NCBI RefSeq assembly: GCF_021631985.1
Contig: NZ_CP070225.1
Coordinates: 6,882,001-6,946,000, forward strand
DNA: 64,000 bases
DNA from: Sandaracinus amylolyticus
Lineage (GTDB): Bacteria > Myxococcota_A > Polyangia > Polyangiales > Sandaracinaceae
Direction: 5' to 3'
Positions 30,212-39,332 of this stretch are shown in pieces. The notes under the pieces were generated by a model, which saw nothing but the letters and a program-made list of their open reading frames with translations, ran no database searches and was not told the DNA's origin. The position numbers were made by a program, and so were the translations under genes. Position 1 is the first letter of the stretch, and every line of letters starts with the position of its first letter.

Positions 30212-31407
30212 ATCGCGCGACACAGCGCGATCGCGCGGGGCGAGCGAACGTGCCAGTCGAGCCGGTTCGGCACGTAGCCGATCGCCAGCTGGTTCACCGG
30301 ATCGCACCAACCGAGCGCGCCGCCGATGCCGGGATGCCCGAACGACTCGCGCACCGGCGAGAACACGTGCGGCTCGTCCTTCACGAAGCCGTGCGTCCAT
30401 CCGAGCGGCTTCTGCAGCACCGGATCGCGCGCCGACCATCCGCGCCGCTCGTGGAAACGCGCGATCGTCGACTCGCTCAGATACCGGCGACCATCGACCT
30501 CGCCGCCGAGCGCGAAGGGCAGGTACGCGCGCGCGACGCCATCCGCGCTGCCGGTCGCCGAGGCCCACGCGAGCGGCGCGCGCCACGTCGCGGGCTCGCC
30601 GTACGACGCGATGCCGCGCGGCGCGCTCGGGTTGAGGAACGCGCGGCGCGGCAGCGAGTCGCGCTCGAAGATCGCGCGCAGCACGCGCCACTCGGTGAGT
30701 GGCTCCTCGAGCCCGATCGCACGACGACCGAGCGCGAGCGTCATCCCCGCGAGCCGCTGCGCCGCCGAAGGCGGGTGCAGCTCGGCGACGCGATGATCCT
30801 CCGACGCCGGCGTGCCGAGCGACACGTCGGCACCGAGCGGCGCGAAGAGCTCGCGCTGCAGGAGCGCGCCGATCGGCTCGCCCGCGATGCGCTCGAAGAG
30901 CTCGCGCGCGTACATGCCGAACGTGATCGCGTGATAGGCCTGCCCGCGGCCCGGCTCCCACAGCGGACGCTGGCGCTCCATCGCGTCGACGAGGCGCGGA
31001 TGGCAGCTCGCATCCGCGCACTCGGCGAGCGTGAACGGCGTGTCGAGCACCGGCAGCCCCGCGCGATGCCCGAGCAGATCCGCGACCGTGATCGCGTCCT
31101 TGCCGTTCTTCGCGAAGCCGGGCCAATAGGTCGCGACCGGCGCCTCGTAGTCGAGCTTCCCGCGATCGGCGAGCAGCGCGAGCGCCATGGACGCGAGGCC
31201 CTTCGTCACCGAGAAGAGCACCACGCGCGTGCGCTCGTCGAACGGCGTCGCGCCGCGCGCCTGGCCTCCATGGAGGTGCACCACACGACGGCCGCGGTGG
31301 TAGACGGTGATCGCAGCGCCGCGCTCCGCGCCCGACGCGAGCAGCGATGTGAACGTGCGCGCGACGGGCTCGAAGCCGTCGGCGACCGAGCCCTGAGCGG
31401 TGCGCAT
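30178..31407 (-). CDS. Beta-lactamase-fold serine hydrolase
   Basis: A 409-residue class C beta-lactamase-family protein without a signal peptide. The nucleophile motif S-V-T-K is near residue 66 and the Tyr motif is Y-H-A-I-T-F-G near 158. A late G-H-P-G-I-G-G sits where the third motif is expected. This set is commoner in family VIII esterases and D-aminopeptidase-like enzymes than in true beta-lactamases. The start overlaps the stop of the upstream desaturase gene (TGATG), so the two are coexpressed. Its end overlaps the convergent symporter by 34 bases. Confidence 0.85.
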   Translation of the reverse strand: MRTAQGSVADGFEPVARTFTSLLASGAERGAAITVYHRGRRVVHLHGGQARGATPFDERTRVVLFSVTKGLASMALALLADRGKLDYEAPVATYWPGFAKNGKDAITVADLLGHRAGLPVLDTPFTLAECADASCHPRLVDAMERQRPLWEPGRGQAYHAITFGMYARELFERIAGEPIGALLQRELFAPLGADVSLGTPASEDHRVAELHPPSAAQRLAGMTLALGRRAIGLEEPLTEWRVLRAIFERDSLPRRAFLNPSAPRGIASYGEPATWRAPLAWASATGSADGVARAYLPFALGGEVDGRRYLSESTIARFHERRGWSARDPVLQKPLGWTHGFVKDEPHVFSPVRESFGHPGIGGALGWCDPVNQLAIGYVPNRLDWHVRSPRAIALCRAIYASEPVRDAR

Positions 31408-32315
31408 CACTCCGCCGGCGCCGGCTCTTCGACCTGACGCACCTTGCCGGTGAGCCAGAACGACGGCGAGAGCAGCGGCGAGTAGTCCGGCTTCACGATG
31501 CGCGCGAACTCCTCGGGCGTGCGCTCACCGCGCGCGATCGAGCACTTCGCGCACGCGCACTCCTCGGGCCCCGCGCGGTACTCGCTGCCCGCGAGCTTGT
31601 CCCACAGCTTGAAGAAGAAGCCGGTGTGCATCGGCTGCATCAGCGTCGAGCGCGCGTGGTGGATGTAGTGCTGGAACGCCGTGTTGATCCACGGGTGGTG
31701 CGCGTCGGGCCAGCGCAGCTCGTAGCCCCAGTGCAGGTAGACGCCGTATCCGTAGAAGAACGCGCCGTAGGTCAGGAACAGCAGATCCATGTTGATCGGC
31801 ATCAAGAGCGGGATGAAGAGCAGCGGTGCCGAGCGGATCAGCTGATCGAGGTGATCGTCGGCGATCACCGCGAACGGCGTGGGGTTCGCGAACGCGTGAT
31901 GGGGCTTGTGCTGCTTCCACCAGAACGTGCGCGTGTGGCCGAGCCGGTGATAGGCGAACTCGTAGAGATCGGATCCGATCCACACGACGAAGAACGTGAA
32001 GATCAGATATCCGACGCTGTATCCACCGAGCCCGCCGTAGGCCTGCGACCAGCCCGCGTCGACGAGGTGCAGCGCGATCGCCGGGCACAACGTCGCGGTG
32101 TAGATGCCCTTGAGCATCTGCAGCACCTCGCGGCGGATCATCACCGGCTTCGGGAACTGCGGGTTCGTCTTGTACCGCCAGGTCTCGAACGTCGGCCGCC
32201 AGTAGTAGCGGCGGAAGAGCACGCCGGACATCAGCATCGTGAGCGCGAAGGCGATCACGGTCAGCGCGAGCCAGGTCGTGAAGAAATTCCCGCGTTGGGC
32301 GAGCTCGTAGAGCAT
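31407..32315 (-). CDS. Sterol desaturase / fatty acid hydroxylase family protein
   Basis: A 302-residue integral membrane di-iron enzyme. The His boxes are visible: H-R-L-G-H near residue 123, H-K-P-H-H near 136 and H-Y-I-H-H near 216. Hydrophobic helices lie between. The C-terminus carries a C-A-C-A-K-C cluster, uncommon for the family, that might bind metal. Such enzymes hydroxylate or desaturate lipids; some myxobacteria make sterols and hydroxylated lipids. Translationally coupled to the serine hydrolase downstream, so the pair may modify a lipid and its ester. Confidence 0.85.
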   Translation of the reverse strand: MLYELAQRGNFFTTWLALTVIAFALTMLMSGVLFRRYYWRPTFETWRYKTNPQFPKPVMIRREVLQMLKGIYTATLCPAIALHLVDAGWSQAYGGLGGYSVGYLIFTFFVVWIGSDLYEFAYHRLGHTRTFWWKQHKPHHAFANPTPFAVIADDHLDQLIRSAPLLFIPLLMPINMDLLFLTYGAFFYGYGVYLHWGYELRWPDAHHPWINTAFQHYIHHARSTLMQPMHTGFFFKLWDKLAGSEYRAGPEECACAKCSIARGERTPEEFARIVKPDYSPLLSPSFWLTGKVRQVEEPAPAE

Positions 32316-32512
32316 GGTTGCGAGCGCAACAGTGCCCGGAGAACGCGTCGACTGCCACGTACGTCGATGTGCGAGAGAGGCGCCGTACGGACCTTGGACG
32401 ACCGCGCGCGGTCATCGCGCGAGCCGATGTGCGGGAGTGCGATCTCGAGTCCGCATCTCTGCGCTCCGAGGCGTGAACGTGCTGCGCACGGATTCTGCTC
32501 AGCACGCCCCGC

Positions 32513-33916
32513 ATGACGATCCTGCGGACTGCCCTCCTCGTCTCGATCACGCTCCTCCTCGCGACTGGATGCGCGAACCAGCTCGGCAGTCCAGAGCGCG
32601 AGCAAGGACACGACTCGTTCGAGATGACGGCCTCGAGCGAAGAGCTGCTCGAGGGGTGGACGCGGGAGGGCGAGTGGCTCGTCTCACCGGTCCTCGATGT
32701 GCCCGATGGGGCCAATCGTGCCGGTGCGCTCGTGGGGCTCACGAGCCCCGGCGAGATGCCGGCGATGGAGGCTCGAGTCCTCTCCGCGGGCGAGCCGGCG
32801 GGCGAGTGGACCACGCTCGGCGCGACCTGGAGCGAGGAAGACCAGCACGTCGCGGTCGCCGAGCTCGGCGCGATCGGTGACGGCGCGCAGCTGCGCATCC
32901 GCGCCGGAGCGGTCGAGATCCTCCAGCTCCTGCGGTGGACCGCGACGATCCCCGACGAGGCCGTCGAGGCGCCCGAGGAGGAGGAGCTCGGCACGTCGCG
33001 CGAGGCGCTGCGCACCGAGCTGCGGGGCCTCGGGATCGTGACCCGCGAGTCGTGGGGCGCGCGCGCGACGCGCTGCACCGACGGCGACTCGCGCAAGACG
33101 CGCTTCGCGGTGCACCACACCGTCACGTCGAGCACCGATCCCGCGCGACAGATGCGCGGCATCCAGCGCTTCCACCAGGACACGCGTGGTTGGTGCGACG
33201 TCGGATATCACTTCCTCGTCGGCCAGGACGGGCGCATCTACGAGGGTCGCCCGCTGCACCTGCTCGGCGCGCACGTCGGCGGCCACAACACCGGCAACAT
33301 CGGCATCTCGTTCATCGGGTGCTTCCACACCAGCGGCTGCGGTGGGCTCGGCGCGAGCCGTCCGACCGACGGCTCGATCGAGATCGCGGGTCGTCTCGTG
33401 GGCACGCTCTCGCGCCTCTACGGCATCACCGTCGACAGCGCGCGGGTGCGGGGGCATCGCGATCACTCGGGGCAGTCGACGACGTGCCCGGGCGATCACC
33501 TCCGCGGTCGTCTGAGCGAGATCGTCTCGGTGGGCCGCACCCAGACGCTCTCGGGCAGCACGCCCGCGCCGACGCCGACTCCGACGCCCACGCCGGGCGC
33601 GAGCTGCCGTCACACCTTCGGCGGCAACTACGCGAACCACGCGTGCTCGGCGAGCTACCAGTGCTGCGACGGAACGTGGCGCACCCGCGGCGCGTGCGGC
33701 GGATGCACCTGTGTCGAGGCGAGCGGCGAGACCGGATGCAGCGGTGGCCCGCCGCCCGGCGCGAGCTGCACGCACTCGTTCGGCGGTCGTTATGCGAACA
33801 CCGCGTGCTCGGCGAGCTACCAGTGCTGCGACGGAACGTGGCGCGCGCGCTCGAGCGGCGGATGCGGCACCTGCTTCTGCACCGAGGCCAGCGGATCGAC
33901 CGGCTGCGGGACCTGA
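32513..33916 (+). CDS. PGRP-type N-acetylmuramoyl-L-alanine amidase lipoprotein with Cys-rich tail
   Basis: A 467-residue protein with a lipoprotein signal (L-L-L-A-T-G-C-A). A beta-rich region (40-150) is followed by an amidase_2/PGRP domain (about 175-345). Zinc ligands are visible: the His of V-H-H-T near 201, H-R-D-H near 318 and the Cys of T-C-P-G-D near 327; these cleave the stem peptide from peptidoglycan. After a Thr/Pro linker come two Cys-rich modules, each with A-C-S-A-S-Y-Q-C-C-D-G-T-W-R, perhaps carbohydrate-binding. Lytic activity on other bacteria is plausible in a predator. The gene stands alone. Confidence 0.85.
   Translation: MTILRTALLVSITLLLATGCANQLGSPEREQGHDSFEMTASSEELLEGWTREGEWLVSPVLDVPDGANRAGALVGLTSPGEMPAMEARVLSAGEPAGEWTTLGATWSEEDQHVAVAELGAIGDGAQLRIRAGAVEILQLLRWTATIPDEAVEAPEEEELGTSREALRTELRGLGIVTRESWGARATRCTDGDSRKTRFAVHHTVTSSTDPARQMRGIQRFHQDTRGWCDVGYHFLVGQDGRIYEGRPLHLLGAHVGGHNTGNIGISFIGCFHTSGCGGLGASRPTDGSIEIAGRLVGTLSRLYGITVDSARVRGHRDHSGQSTTCPGDHLRGRLSEIVSVGRTQTLSGSTPAPTPTPTPTPGASCRHTFGGNYANHACSASYQCCDGTWRTRGACGGCTCVEASGETGCSGGPPPGASCTHSFGGRYANTACSASYQCCDGTWRARSSGGCGTCFCTEASGSTGCGT
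33641..33682 (+). repeat. 42-bp exact direct repeat, copy 1
   Basis: Encodes the conserved part of the first Cys-rich module of the amidase. It is identical over 42 bases to 33803-33844, 162 bases (54 codons) downstream, which points to a recent internal duplication or gene conversion. Confidence 0.9.
33803..33844 (+). repeat. 42-bp exact direct repeat, copy 2
   Basis: Second copy of the exact 42-base repeat, in the second Cys-rich module of the amidase. The flanking bases differ, so only the core of the module is held identical. Confidence 0.9.
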
Positions 33917-33920
33917 TCGA

Positions 33921-34655
33921 TCACTCGTGCACGCCGAGCTCGGCGAGGAGCGCGCGTCGCTGCGCGACGAGCTCGCGGTCCTCGCGCGCTCGCGGTCGAC
34001 TGCTCTCGATCCGCACGTCGACCGCGAAGCGTCCTTCGCGCAGCACGAGGATCCGATCCGCGAGCCGCAGCGCCTCGTCGACGTCGTGGGTGACGAGCAC
34101 GACCGCGGGGCGATGGCGCGCGAAGAGATCGCCCACGAGCTCCTGCATCGTGAGCCGCGTCAGCGCGTCGAGCGCGGCGAAGGGCTCGTCGAGCAGGAGG
34201 AGCTCGGGCTCGCGCACCAGTGCCCGCGCGAGCGCGACGCGCTGGGCCTCGCCACCCGAGAGCGTCGGGGGCCACGCGTCGACGTGCGACTCGAGCCCGA
34301 CCTCGCGCAGCGCGCGGCGCGCCGCGTTGCGCGTCGACTCGTTCGAAGGCTGCCCGATCGTCACGTTCGCGAGCACGCGCATCGAGGGCACGAGGCGCGG
34401 CTCCTGGTAGACGATCGTGCGCGCACGCGCGACGAGCACCTCGCCCGCGTCGGCCTGCTCGAGCCCCGCGAGCACACGCAGCAGCGTCGTCTTGCCGGTG
34501 CCGCTCGGCCCGAGCAGCACGACGAGCTCGCCGCGCTGGAGGTCGAGATCGATCGCGTCGAGCACGCGCTTCGATCCGTACGTCTTCGAGAGCCCGCGCA
34601 CGCGCACCGCGGCGGTGGGCGGCGCGCGATCGACCGTCGCCTCGACGGCGCTCAT
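33921..34655 (-). CDS. ssuB: SsuB-type ABC transporter ATP-binding protein
   Basis: A 244-residue ATPase with Walker A G-P-S-G-T-G-K-T (49-56), signature L-S-G-G-E (132-136), Walker B L-L-L-L-D-E-P (152-158) and a V-T-H-D-V-D-E-A switch segment, the pattern of nitrate/sulfonate/taurine importers. It energises uptake by the permease, whose stop overlaps this start (ATGA). It is the last gene of the minus-strand desulfurization operon. The substrate is assigned from context: two FMN monooxygenases immediately upstream point to an organosulfur compound. Confidence 0.85.
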   Translation of the reverse strand: MSAVEATVDRAPPTAAVRVRGLSKTYGSKRVLDAIDLDLQRGELVVLLGPSGTGKTTLLRVLAGLEQADAGEVLVARARTIVYQEPRLVPSMRVLANVTIGQPSNESTRNAARRALREVGLESHVDAWPPTLSGGEAQRVALARALVREPELLLLDEPFAALDALTRLTMQELVGDLFARHRPAVVLVTHDVDEALRLADRILVLREGRFAVDVRIESSRPRAREDRELVAQRRALLAELGVHE

Positions 34656-35554
34656 GCCCGCACCGCGGTGTGACGCCGCCACGGCATCGAGTGGCGCTCG
34701 AGCGCACGGATGAACGCGTCGAGCAGCAGCCCGAGCACCGCGTACATCACGATGCAGAGCACCATGTAGTCCTGTCGGTAGTACTGCTTCGCGAGCAGCA
34801 CGAGATAGCCGATGCCCGCGGTGGTCCCGACGCCCTCGGACGCGATCAGACCGACGATCGTGAGCGCCGTGCAGATGCGCAGCGCCATCAGCAGGTTCGG
34901 CAGCGCGCCGGGCAGGATCACCTGCACCACGAGCCGCGTGCCGCGCAGCCCGAAGCTCCTCGCGGCCTCGACCACCTTGCGATCGACGTTGCGCACGCCG
35001 AGATACGAGTACGCGTACATCGGGAACGTGCACGCGAACGCGATGAGCACGACCTTGAAGGTCTCGTCGATCCCGAACCACGTGATGAAGAGCGGCGCGA
35101 GCGCGAGGAAGGGCACCGAGCGCAGCATCTGCACGGTGGGATCGAGGAGCCACTCGCCGAGCGCCGAGAGCCCCGCGCCGATGCCGAGCAGGAGCCCGAG
35201 GCTCACGCCGATCAGCAGCCCGAGCGCGGCGCGGCGCAGGGACGCGACCACGTAGATCTGCAGATCGCCGGTCTCGTAGAGCTCGACGAACGCGGCTCCG
35301 ACGGCGCTCGGCGACGGGAGGATCGTCTCGTCGATCGCGCCCACCGCCGACCCGACGATCCACAGCACCACCAGCGTGATCGGCACGATCGCGCGGGTGC
35401 CGTTCGAGAGCAGTCGCGGATAGGTGCGCGGTCCGAGGTACGCGGGACGCTCGAGCCCGCTGCGATCGACGGGCGCGCTCGCCGCGACGGTCGAGAGATC
35501 GACGAGCCGCACCGCGCTCGGCGTGACATCGCTCTCTGCGCGCGCCGGTCTCAT
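34652..35554 (-). CDS. ssuC: SsuC-type ABC transporter permease
   Basis: A 300-residue inner-membrane permease of the BPD_transp_1 family with about six helices. The EAA loop is E-A-A-R-S-F-G-L-R-G-T-R near residue 198, the SsuC/TauC version. An unusual soluble N-terminal extension of about 50 residues precedes the first helix. Start and stop both overlap the neighbouring ssu genes by 4 bases, so the importer subunits are made together. Confidence 0.85.
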   Translation of the reverse strand: MRPARAESDVTPSAVRLVDLSTVAASAPVDRSGLERPAYLGPRTYPRLLSNGTRAIVPITLVVLWIVGSAVGAIDETILPSPSAVGAAFVELYETGDLQIYVVASLRRAALGLLIGVSLGLLLGIGAGLSALGEWLLDPTVQMLRSVPFLALAPLFITWFGIDETFKVVLIAFACTFPMYAYSYLGVRNVDRKVVEAARSFGLRGTRLVVQVILPGALPNLLMALRICTALTIVGLIASEGVGTTAGIGYLVLLAKQYYRQDYMVLCIVMYAVLGLLLDAFIRALERHSMPWRRHTAVRA

Positions 35555-36621
35555 CGCGCCGCCTCCTCCGCGAGCGCCAGCGTGCCGGCCGCGGCATCGA
35601 GATCGAACACGATCTCGTCCACCGCGATCTCGCGATCGAGCGAGTCGTTCGCGTAGAGGAGCTGCGCGACGTTCGCGATGCGCGTCCGGTCGTTCGCGGT
35701 CGGGACCCGCGGGAGCGGGAGGCGCCGCGTGTCGTCGATCGCGATCTGCAGCTCTTCCCCCGAGATCGCGGTGGGGCCGCGCGACGTGAACACGTTCTGG
35801 AAGCGCTCGGGGTGCTGGTGCGCCAGCTCGACCAGCTCCTGCGTGACGCGGAGGAAGGTCTGGAACGCCGCGGGATTGCGGCGCAGCAGCTCGACGTTCG
35901 CCGCGCTCACGCCGACGTCGTCGGAGCGGAGGTCCTCCTCGCGCACGATCACGTTCGCGCCGTTGCGGACCGCGGTCGTGTAGTACGCGCCGAAGACCGA
36001 CCACGCGTCGATCTGCCCGGTCGCGAACGCGGCGGCCGCGTCGGGAGGTTGGATCGGCACGCGTGTCACCCGATCCGCGGGGATCCCTTCGTTCTGCAGC
36101 GCGCGCAGCAGCATGTAGTCGCCGTGCGCGCCGAGGTTCACCGCGACGCGATGTCCGACGAGATCACGCACCGTGCGGATGTCACTGCCGCGCGGCGAGA
36201 GGATCCCCGCGAGCTGGGTGCTGCCGGGATCGGAGATCGAATAGATCTGGAACTGCAGGTTGCGCGAGAGCGCGCCGACGATCGGGCTGATCGCGGCGCT
36301 CGCCGCATTGATCGCGCCCGAGTTCATCGCGTCGAAGTTCGCGCTGAACGCGCCGACGGCGGGCACCCACTCGATTCGTGCGTTCACCTTCGCGAGCTCG
36401 CGCTCGTAGATGCGCTCTCGCTTTCCGTACGCGAGGACCCCGGCATTCGCAGGATCGGAGTGACGGATGGTGACTGGCGCATATCGCTCGGCACCGGGAA
36501 CACCGGTCCCCTCGGTGCTCGGCGCGGACTCTCCACATCCCGGCTCGAGCGTGACGATCGCGAGCATCGAGAGCAGCGCCGCGGCGAGAGAGACGAGCGC
36601 AGGTGTCGGTCTCGTGATCAT
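35551..36621 (-). CDS. ssuA: SsuA-type periplasmic substrate-binding lipoprotein
   Basis: A 356-residue binding protein with a lipoprotein signal (L-E-P-G-C-G). The fold is that of sulfonate/nitrate/taurine binding proteins: G-V-L-A-Y-G-K-R-E-R near residue 65, F-D-A-M-N-S-G-A-I-N near 98, and D-L-V-G-H-R-V-A-V-N-L-G near 150. It should deliver the substrate to SsuC. The ATG overlaps the upstream monooxygenase stop. The substrate, likely an organosulfur compound, is inferred from its neighbours. Confidence 0.85.
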   Translation of the reverse strand: MITRPTPALVSLAAALLSMLAIVTLEPGCGESAPSTEGTGVPGAERYAPVTIRHSDPANAGVLAYGKRERIYERELAKVNARIEWVPAVGAFSANFDAMNSGAINAASAAISPIVGALSRNLQFQIYSISDPGSTQLAGILSPRGSDIRTVRDLVGHRVAVNLGAHGDYMLLRALQNEGIPADRVTRVPIQPPDAAAAFATGQIDAWSVFGAYYTTAVRNGANVIVREEDLRSDDVGVSAANVELLRRNPAAFQTFLRVTQELVELAHQHPERFQNVFTSRGPTAISGEELQIAIDDTRRLPLPRVPTANDRTRIANVAQLLYANDSLDREIAVDEIVFDLDAAAGTLALAEEAAR

Positions 36622-37940
36622 CGCGCCCTCCGCGTGGCCGGGCGGGGAAGACCGAGGTGCTCGCGCAGCGTCGATCCTGTGTACTCCCGGCGGAAGAGCC
36701 CGCGGCGCTGCAGCTCGGGCACGACGAGCCGCGCGAAGTCGACGAACCCGCTCGGCAGGAGCGGCGGCACGACGTTGAACCCGTCGGCGCCGCGCTCCAC
36801 GAACCACTCCTCGATGCGATCGGCGACGGTCTTCGGCGATCCGATCACCTGCAGGTGACCGCGCGAGACGCTGAATCGCAATACCAGCTGTCGAATCGTC
36901 AGGTTCTCGCGTCGCGCGAGCTCGACCATCTGTCGGAATCGACCTTTTCCGTTCTCCGACTCCGGCAGATCGGGGAGCGGACCATCGAGCGGATATCCCG
37001 ACAGGTCCACGCCCGCGACCCGCACCCCGTGTCGGAAGTCGATCGCGTTCTGGAGATCGTCGAACCGATCCTGCGCCGCACCATCGGACTCCGCGACCAC
37101 CACCGAGAGCCCGGGCGTGATCTTCACGTGATCGGGATCGCGCCCGCGCTGCGCAGCGCGTCGCTTCACGTCCGCGTAGTACTCCTGCGCGACCGAGAGC
37201 GACTGCGCCGAGCAATAGGTCATCTCGGCGATGCTCGCGGCGAAGTCACGACCGGTGTCGGAATTGCCCGCCTGCACGAACACCGGGTGTCCCTGGATCG
37301 GCCGCGGCACGTCGAGCACCGCCTCGATCGCGAAGTGCTCGCCGCGATGCCGCACCGGATGTGCGCTCGCAGGCTCGAAGAAGCGCCCGGACTCGCGATT
37401 CGGGCGCTGGAACGCATCGTCGTCCCAGCTGTCCCACAGCGCCTTCGCGACCTCCACGAACTCCGCAGCGCGCTCGTAGCGCTCTCCGTGTCCCCGGGTG
37501 TGCGGCAGTCCGAAGCTCTTCGACGCAGCGTCGGAGAGCGACGAGACCACGTTCCACCCGACGCGACCCCCGCTGATGTGGTCGAGCGACGAGAGCGCGC
37601 GCGCCACCGCGTAGGGCTCGCTGAAGTTCGTGTTGACCGTGACCACCAGCCCGACGTGCCGAGTCGACGCGGCGATCGCGGACATCAGCGTGAGAGGCTC
37701 GAACTGGTAATTCTGTCCGTTGCGACTGGCCTCCTCGAGCTGGTCGGGCGCACGTCCGACGAAATCGGCGAGGAAGAAGGCGTCGAATTTCGCCTCTTCC
37801 GCCATCCGCGCGGCCTGGACCCACCACGAGAGCCTCGGGACTCCGTCGTCCTTCTGGCTCGGGTGGCGCCACGCGGTCGGGTGGTGACCGAAGCGCTGGA
37901 AGAACGCATTCAGAACGAGCTGACGTCTCGGATTGCCCAT
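36618..37940 (-). CDS. NtaA/DszA-family FMN-dependent monooxygenase 1
   Basis: A 440-residue luciferase-like monooxygenase of the NtaA/SnaA/DszA family. Landmarks are N-A-F-F-Q-R-F-G-H-H-P near the N-terminus, F-F-L-A-D-F-V-G-R, N-T-N-F-S-E-P-Y-A-V-A-R near 115, S-G-G-R-V-G-W-N-V-V and F-V-Q-A-G-N-S-D-T-G. DszA is the family member that oxidises dibenzothiophene sulfone to a sulfinate; others attack nitrilotriacetate or dimethyl sulfone. These enzymes need FMNH2 from a separate reductase. It is clearly related to the adjacent monooxygenase, so they arose by tandem duplication. Its stop overlaps ssuA. Confidence 0.9.
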   Translation of the reverse strand: MGNPRRQLVLNAFFQRFGHHPTAWRHPSQKDDGVPRLSWWVQAARMAEEAKFDAFFLADFVGRAPDQLEEASRNGQNYQFEPLTLMSAIAASTRHVGLVVTVNTNFSEPYAVARALSSLDHISGGRVGWNVVSSLSDAASKSFGLPHTRGHGERYERAAEFVEVAKALWDSWDDDAFQRPNRESGRFFEPASAHPVRHRGEHFAIEAVLDVPRPIQGHPVFVQAGNSDTGRDFAASIAEMTYCSAQSLSVAQEYYADVKRRAAQRGRDPDHVKITPGLSVVVAESDGAAQDRFDDLQNAIDFRHGVRVAGVDLSGYPLDGPLPDLPESENGKGRFRQMVELARRENLTIRQLVLRFSVSRGHLQVIGSPKTVADRIEEWFVERGADGFNVVPPLLPSGFVDFARLVVPELQRRGLFRREYTGSTLREHLGLPRPATRRAR

Positions 37941-37981
37941 CTCTGTCGACTCCTGATCACCAATCCCGACCCGATTGCGCG

Positions 37982-39328
37982 TCACTCCGCGGCGAGCGGC
38001 CCCGCTTCCTCGAGGTGTCGGTTCACCGGCCGCCGCAGCCCGAGCCGATCGCGGTAGGTGCCCGGCCCGTACTCGCGCCGCGCCAGACCGCGGCGCCGCA
38101 GCTCCGGGATGACGAGCGTCGCGAAGTCGTCGAACCCACGCGGCAGCAGCGGCGGGACGACGTTGAATCCGTCGGCGCCCCCCTGCTCCCACCAGGCCTC
38201 GATCGTGTCCGCGATCGTCTTCGGCGATCCGACCGCCTGGAGGTGGCCGCGCGACACCGCGAAGCGCAGCACGAGCTGACGGATCGTGAGGTTCTCGCGG
38301 CGCGCGAGCTCCACGAGCTGTCTCGCGCGTCCTTTGCCGTTCTCCACCTCGGGCAGCTCGGGGAGCGGACCGTCGAGCGGATATCCGGAGAGATCGACGC
38401 CGAAGAAGTTGAGGCTGTGCCGGAAGTCGATGCCTTCCTGCAGCTCGGCGAACGCCTCCTGCGCCTCGGCGTCGCTGCGCGCCGCGAGCACCGAGAGGCC
38501 GGGCGTGATGATGACGTCCTCGGGGTCCCGGCCGTACTTCGCCGCGCGGGACTTCACGTCGGAGTAGTACTCGCGCGCGACGTCGAGCGATTGCGCGGAC
38601 GAGTACGTCATCTCCGCGACCTTCGCGGCGAATTCACGACCGGTGTCGGAATTCCCCGCCTGGACGATCACCGGATGTCCCTGCAGCGGGCGCGCGACGT
38701 CGAGCAATCCGTCGACCGAGAAGTGCTCGCCGCGGTGCTTCACCGGGAACGCGTTCTTCGGATCGAAGAATCGATTCGCCGGGCGATCGGGCGCGTCGAA
38801 CGCGTCGTCGCTCCACGAGTCCCAGAGCTTCTTCACGACGTCGAGGAACTCGTCGGCGCGCTCGTAGCGGTCGGAGTGCGAGGGCGGCGCGTCGAGCCCG
38901 AAGTTCTTCGCCGTCGCGGGGTTGAGCGACGACACCACGTTCCACCCCGCGCGCCCGCCGCTGACGTGATCGAGCGACGAGAGCAGTCGCGCGACGTTGT
39001 AGGGCTCGCTGAAGTTCGTGTTGATGGTCGCGACGAGACCGATGTTCCGAGTCAGCGAGGCAATCGCCGACAAGAGCGTCACCGGCTCGAACTGGAAGCT
39101 CCCGCCCTGACGACTGATGGTGTCGAGATCGTCTCCCGAGCGGCCGATGAAGTCGGCGAGGAAGAACGTGTCGAGCTTCGCGTCCTCCGCGCGCTGCGCG
39201 AGGCGCGTCCAGTAGCCGACGTCGGGGCGGCCGTTGCCGGTCGCGCTCCGATGTCGCCACGCCGCGGGGTGGTGCCCGAACCGCATGAAGAACGCGTTCA
39301 GGACCAGCTTTCCGTGTCTGCGGGGCAC
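37982..39328 (-). CDS. NtaA/DszA-family FMN-dependent monooxygenase 2
   Basis: A 448-residue paralogue of the gene downstream, with the same landmarks (N-A-F-F-M-R-F-G-H-H-P; F-F-L-A-D-F-I-G-R; N-T-N-F-S-E-P-Y-N-V-A-R; I-V-Q-A-G-N-S-D-T-G). I use the GTG five bases after the aldolase stop; no better start exists. Divergence is greatest in the C-terminal half, so the two may act on different substrates or successive steps, or form one complex. In the proposed scheme they oxidise a sulfone or sulfonate to a sulfinate or sulfite. Confidence 0.9.
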   Translation of the reverse strand: MPRRHGKLVLNAFFMRFGHHPAAWRHRSATGNGRPDVGYWTRLAQRAEDAKLDTFFLADFIGRSGDDLDTISRQGGSFQFEPVTLLSAIASLTRNIGLVATINTNFSEPYNVARLLSSLDHVSGGRAGWNVVSSLNPATAKNFGLDAPPSHSDRYERADEFLDVVKKLWDSWSDDAFDAPDRPANRFFDPKNAFPVKHRGEHFSVDGLLDVARPLQGHPVIVQAGNSDTGREFAAKVAEMTYSSAQSLDVAREYYSDVKSRAAKYGRDPEDVIITPGLSVLAARSDAEAQEAFAELQEGIDFRHSLNFFGVDLSGYPLDGPLPELPEVENGKGRARQLVELARRENLTIRQLVLRFAVSRGHLQAVGSPKTIADTIEAWWEQGGADGFNVVPPLLPRGFDDFATLVIPELRRRGLARREYGPGTYRDRLGLRRPVNRHLEEAGPLAAE

Positions 39329-39332
39329 GGCT

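Noticed and set aside
30178-31407. Antibiotic resistance beta-lactamase
   Set aside because: No signal peptide, and the motif set fits esterase/aminopeptidase-type relatives better.
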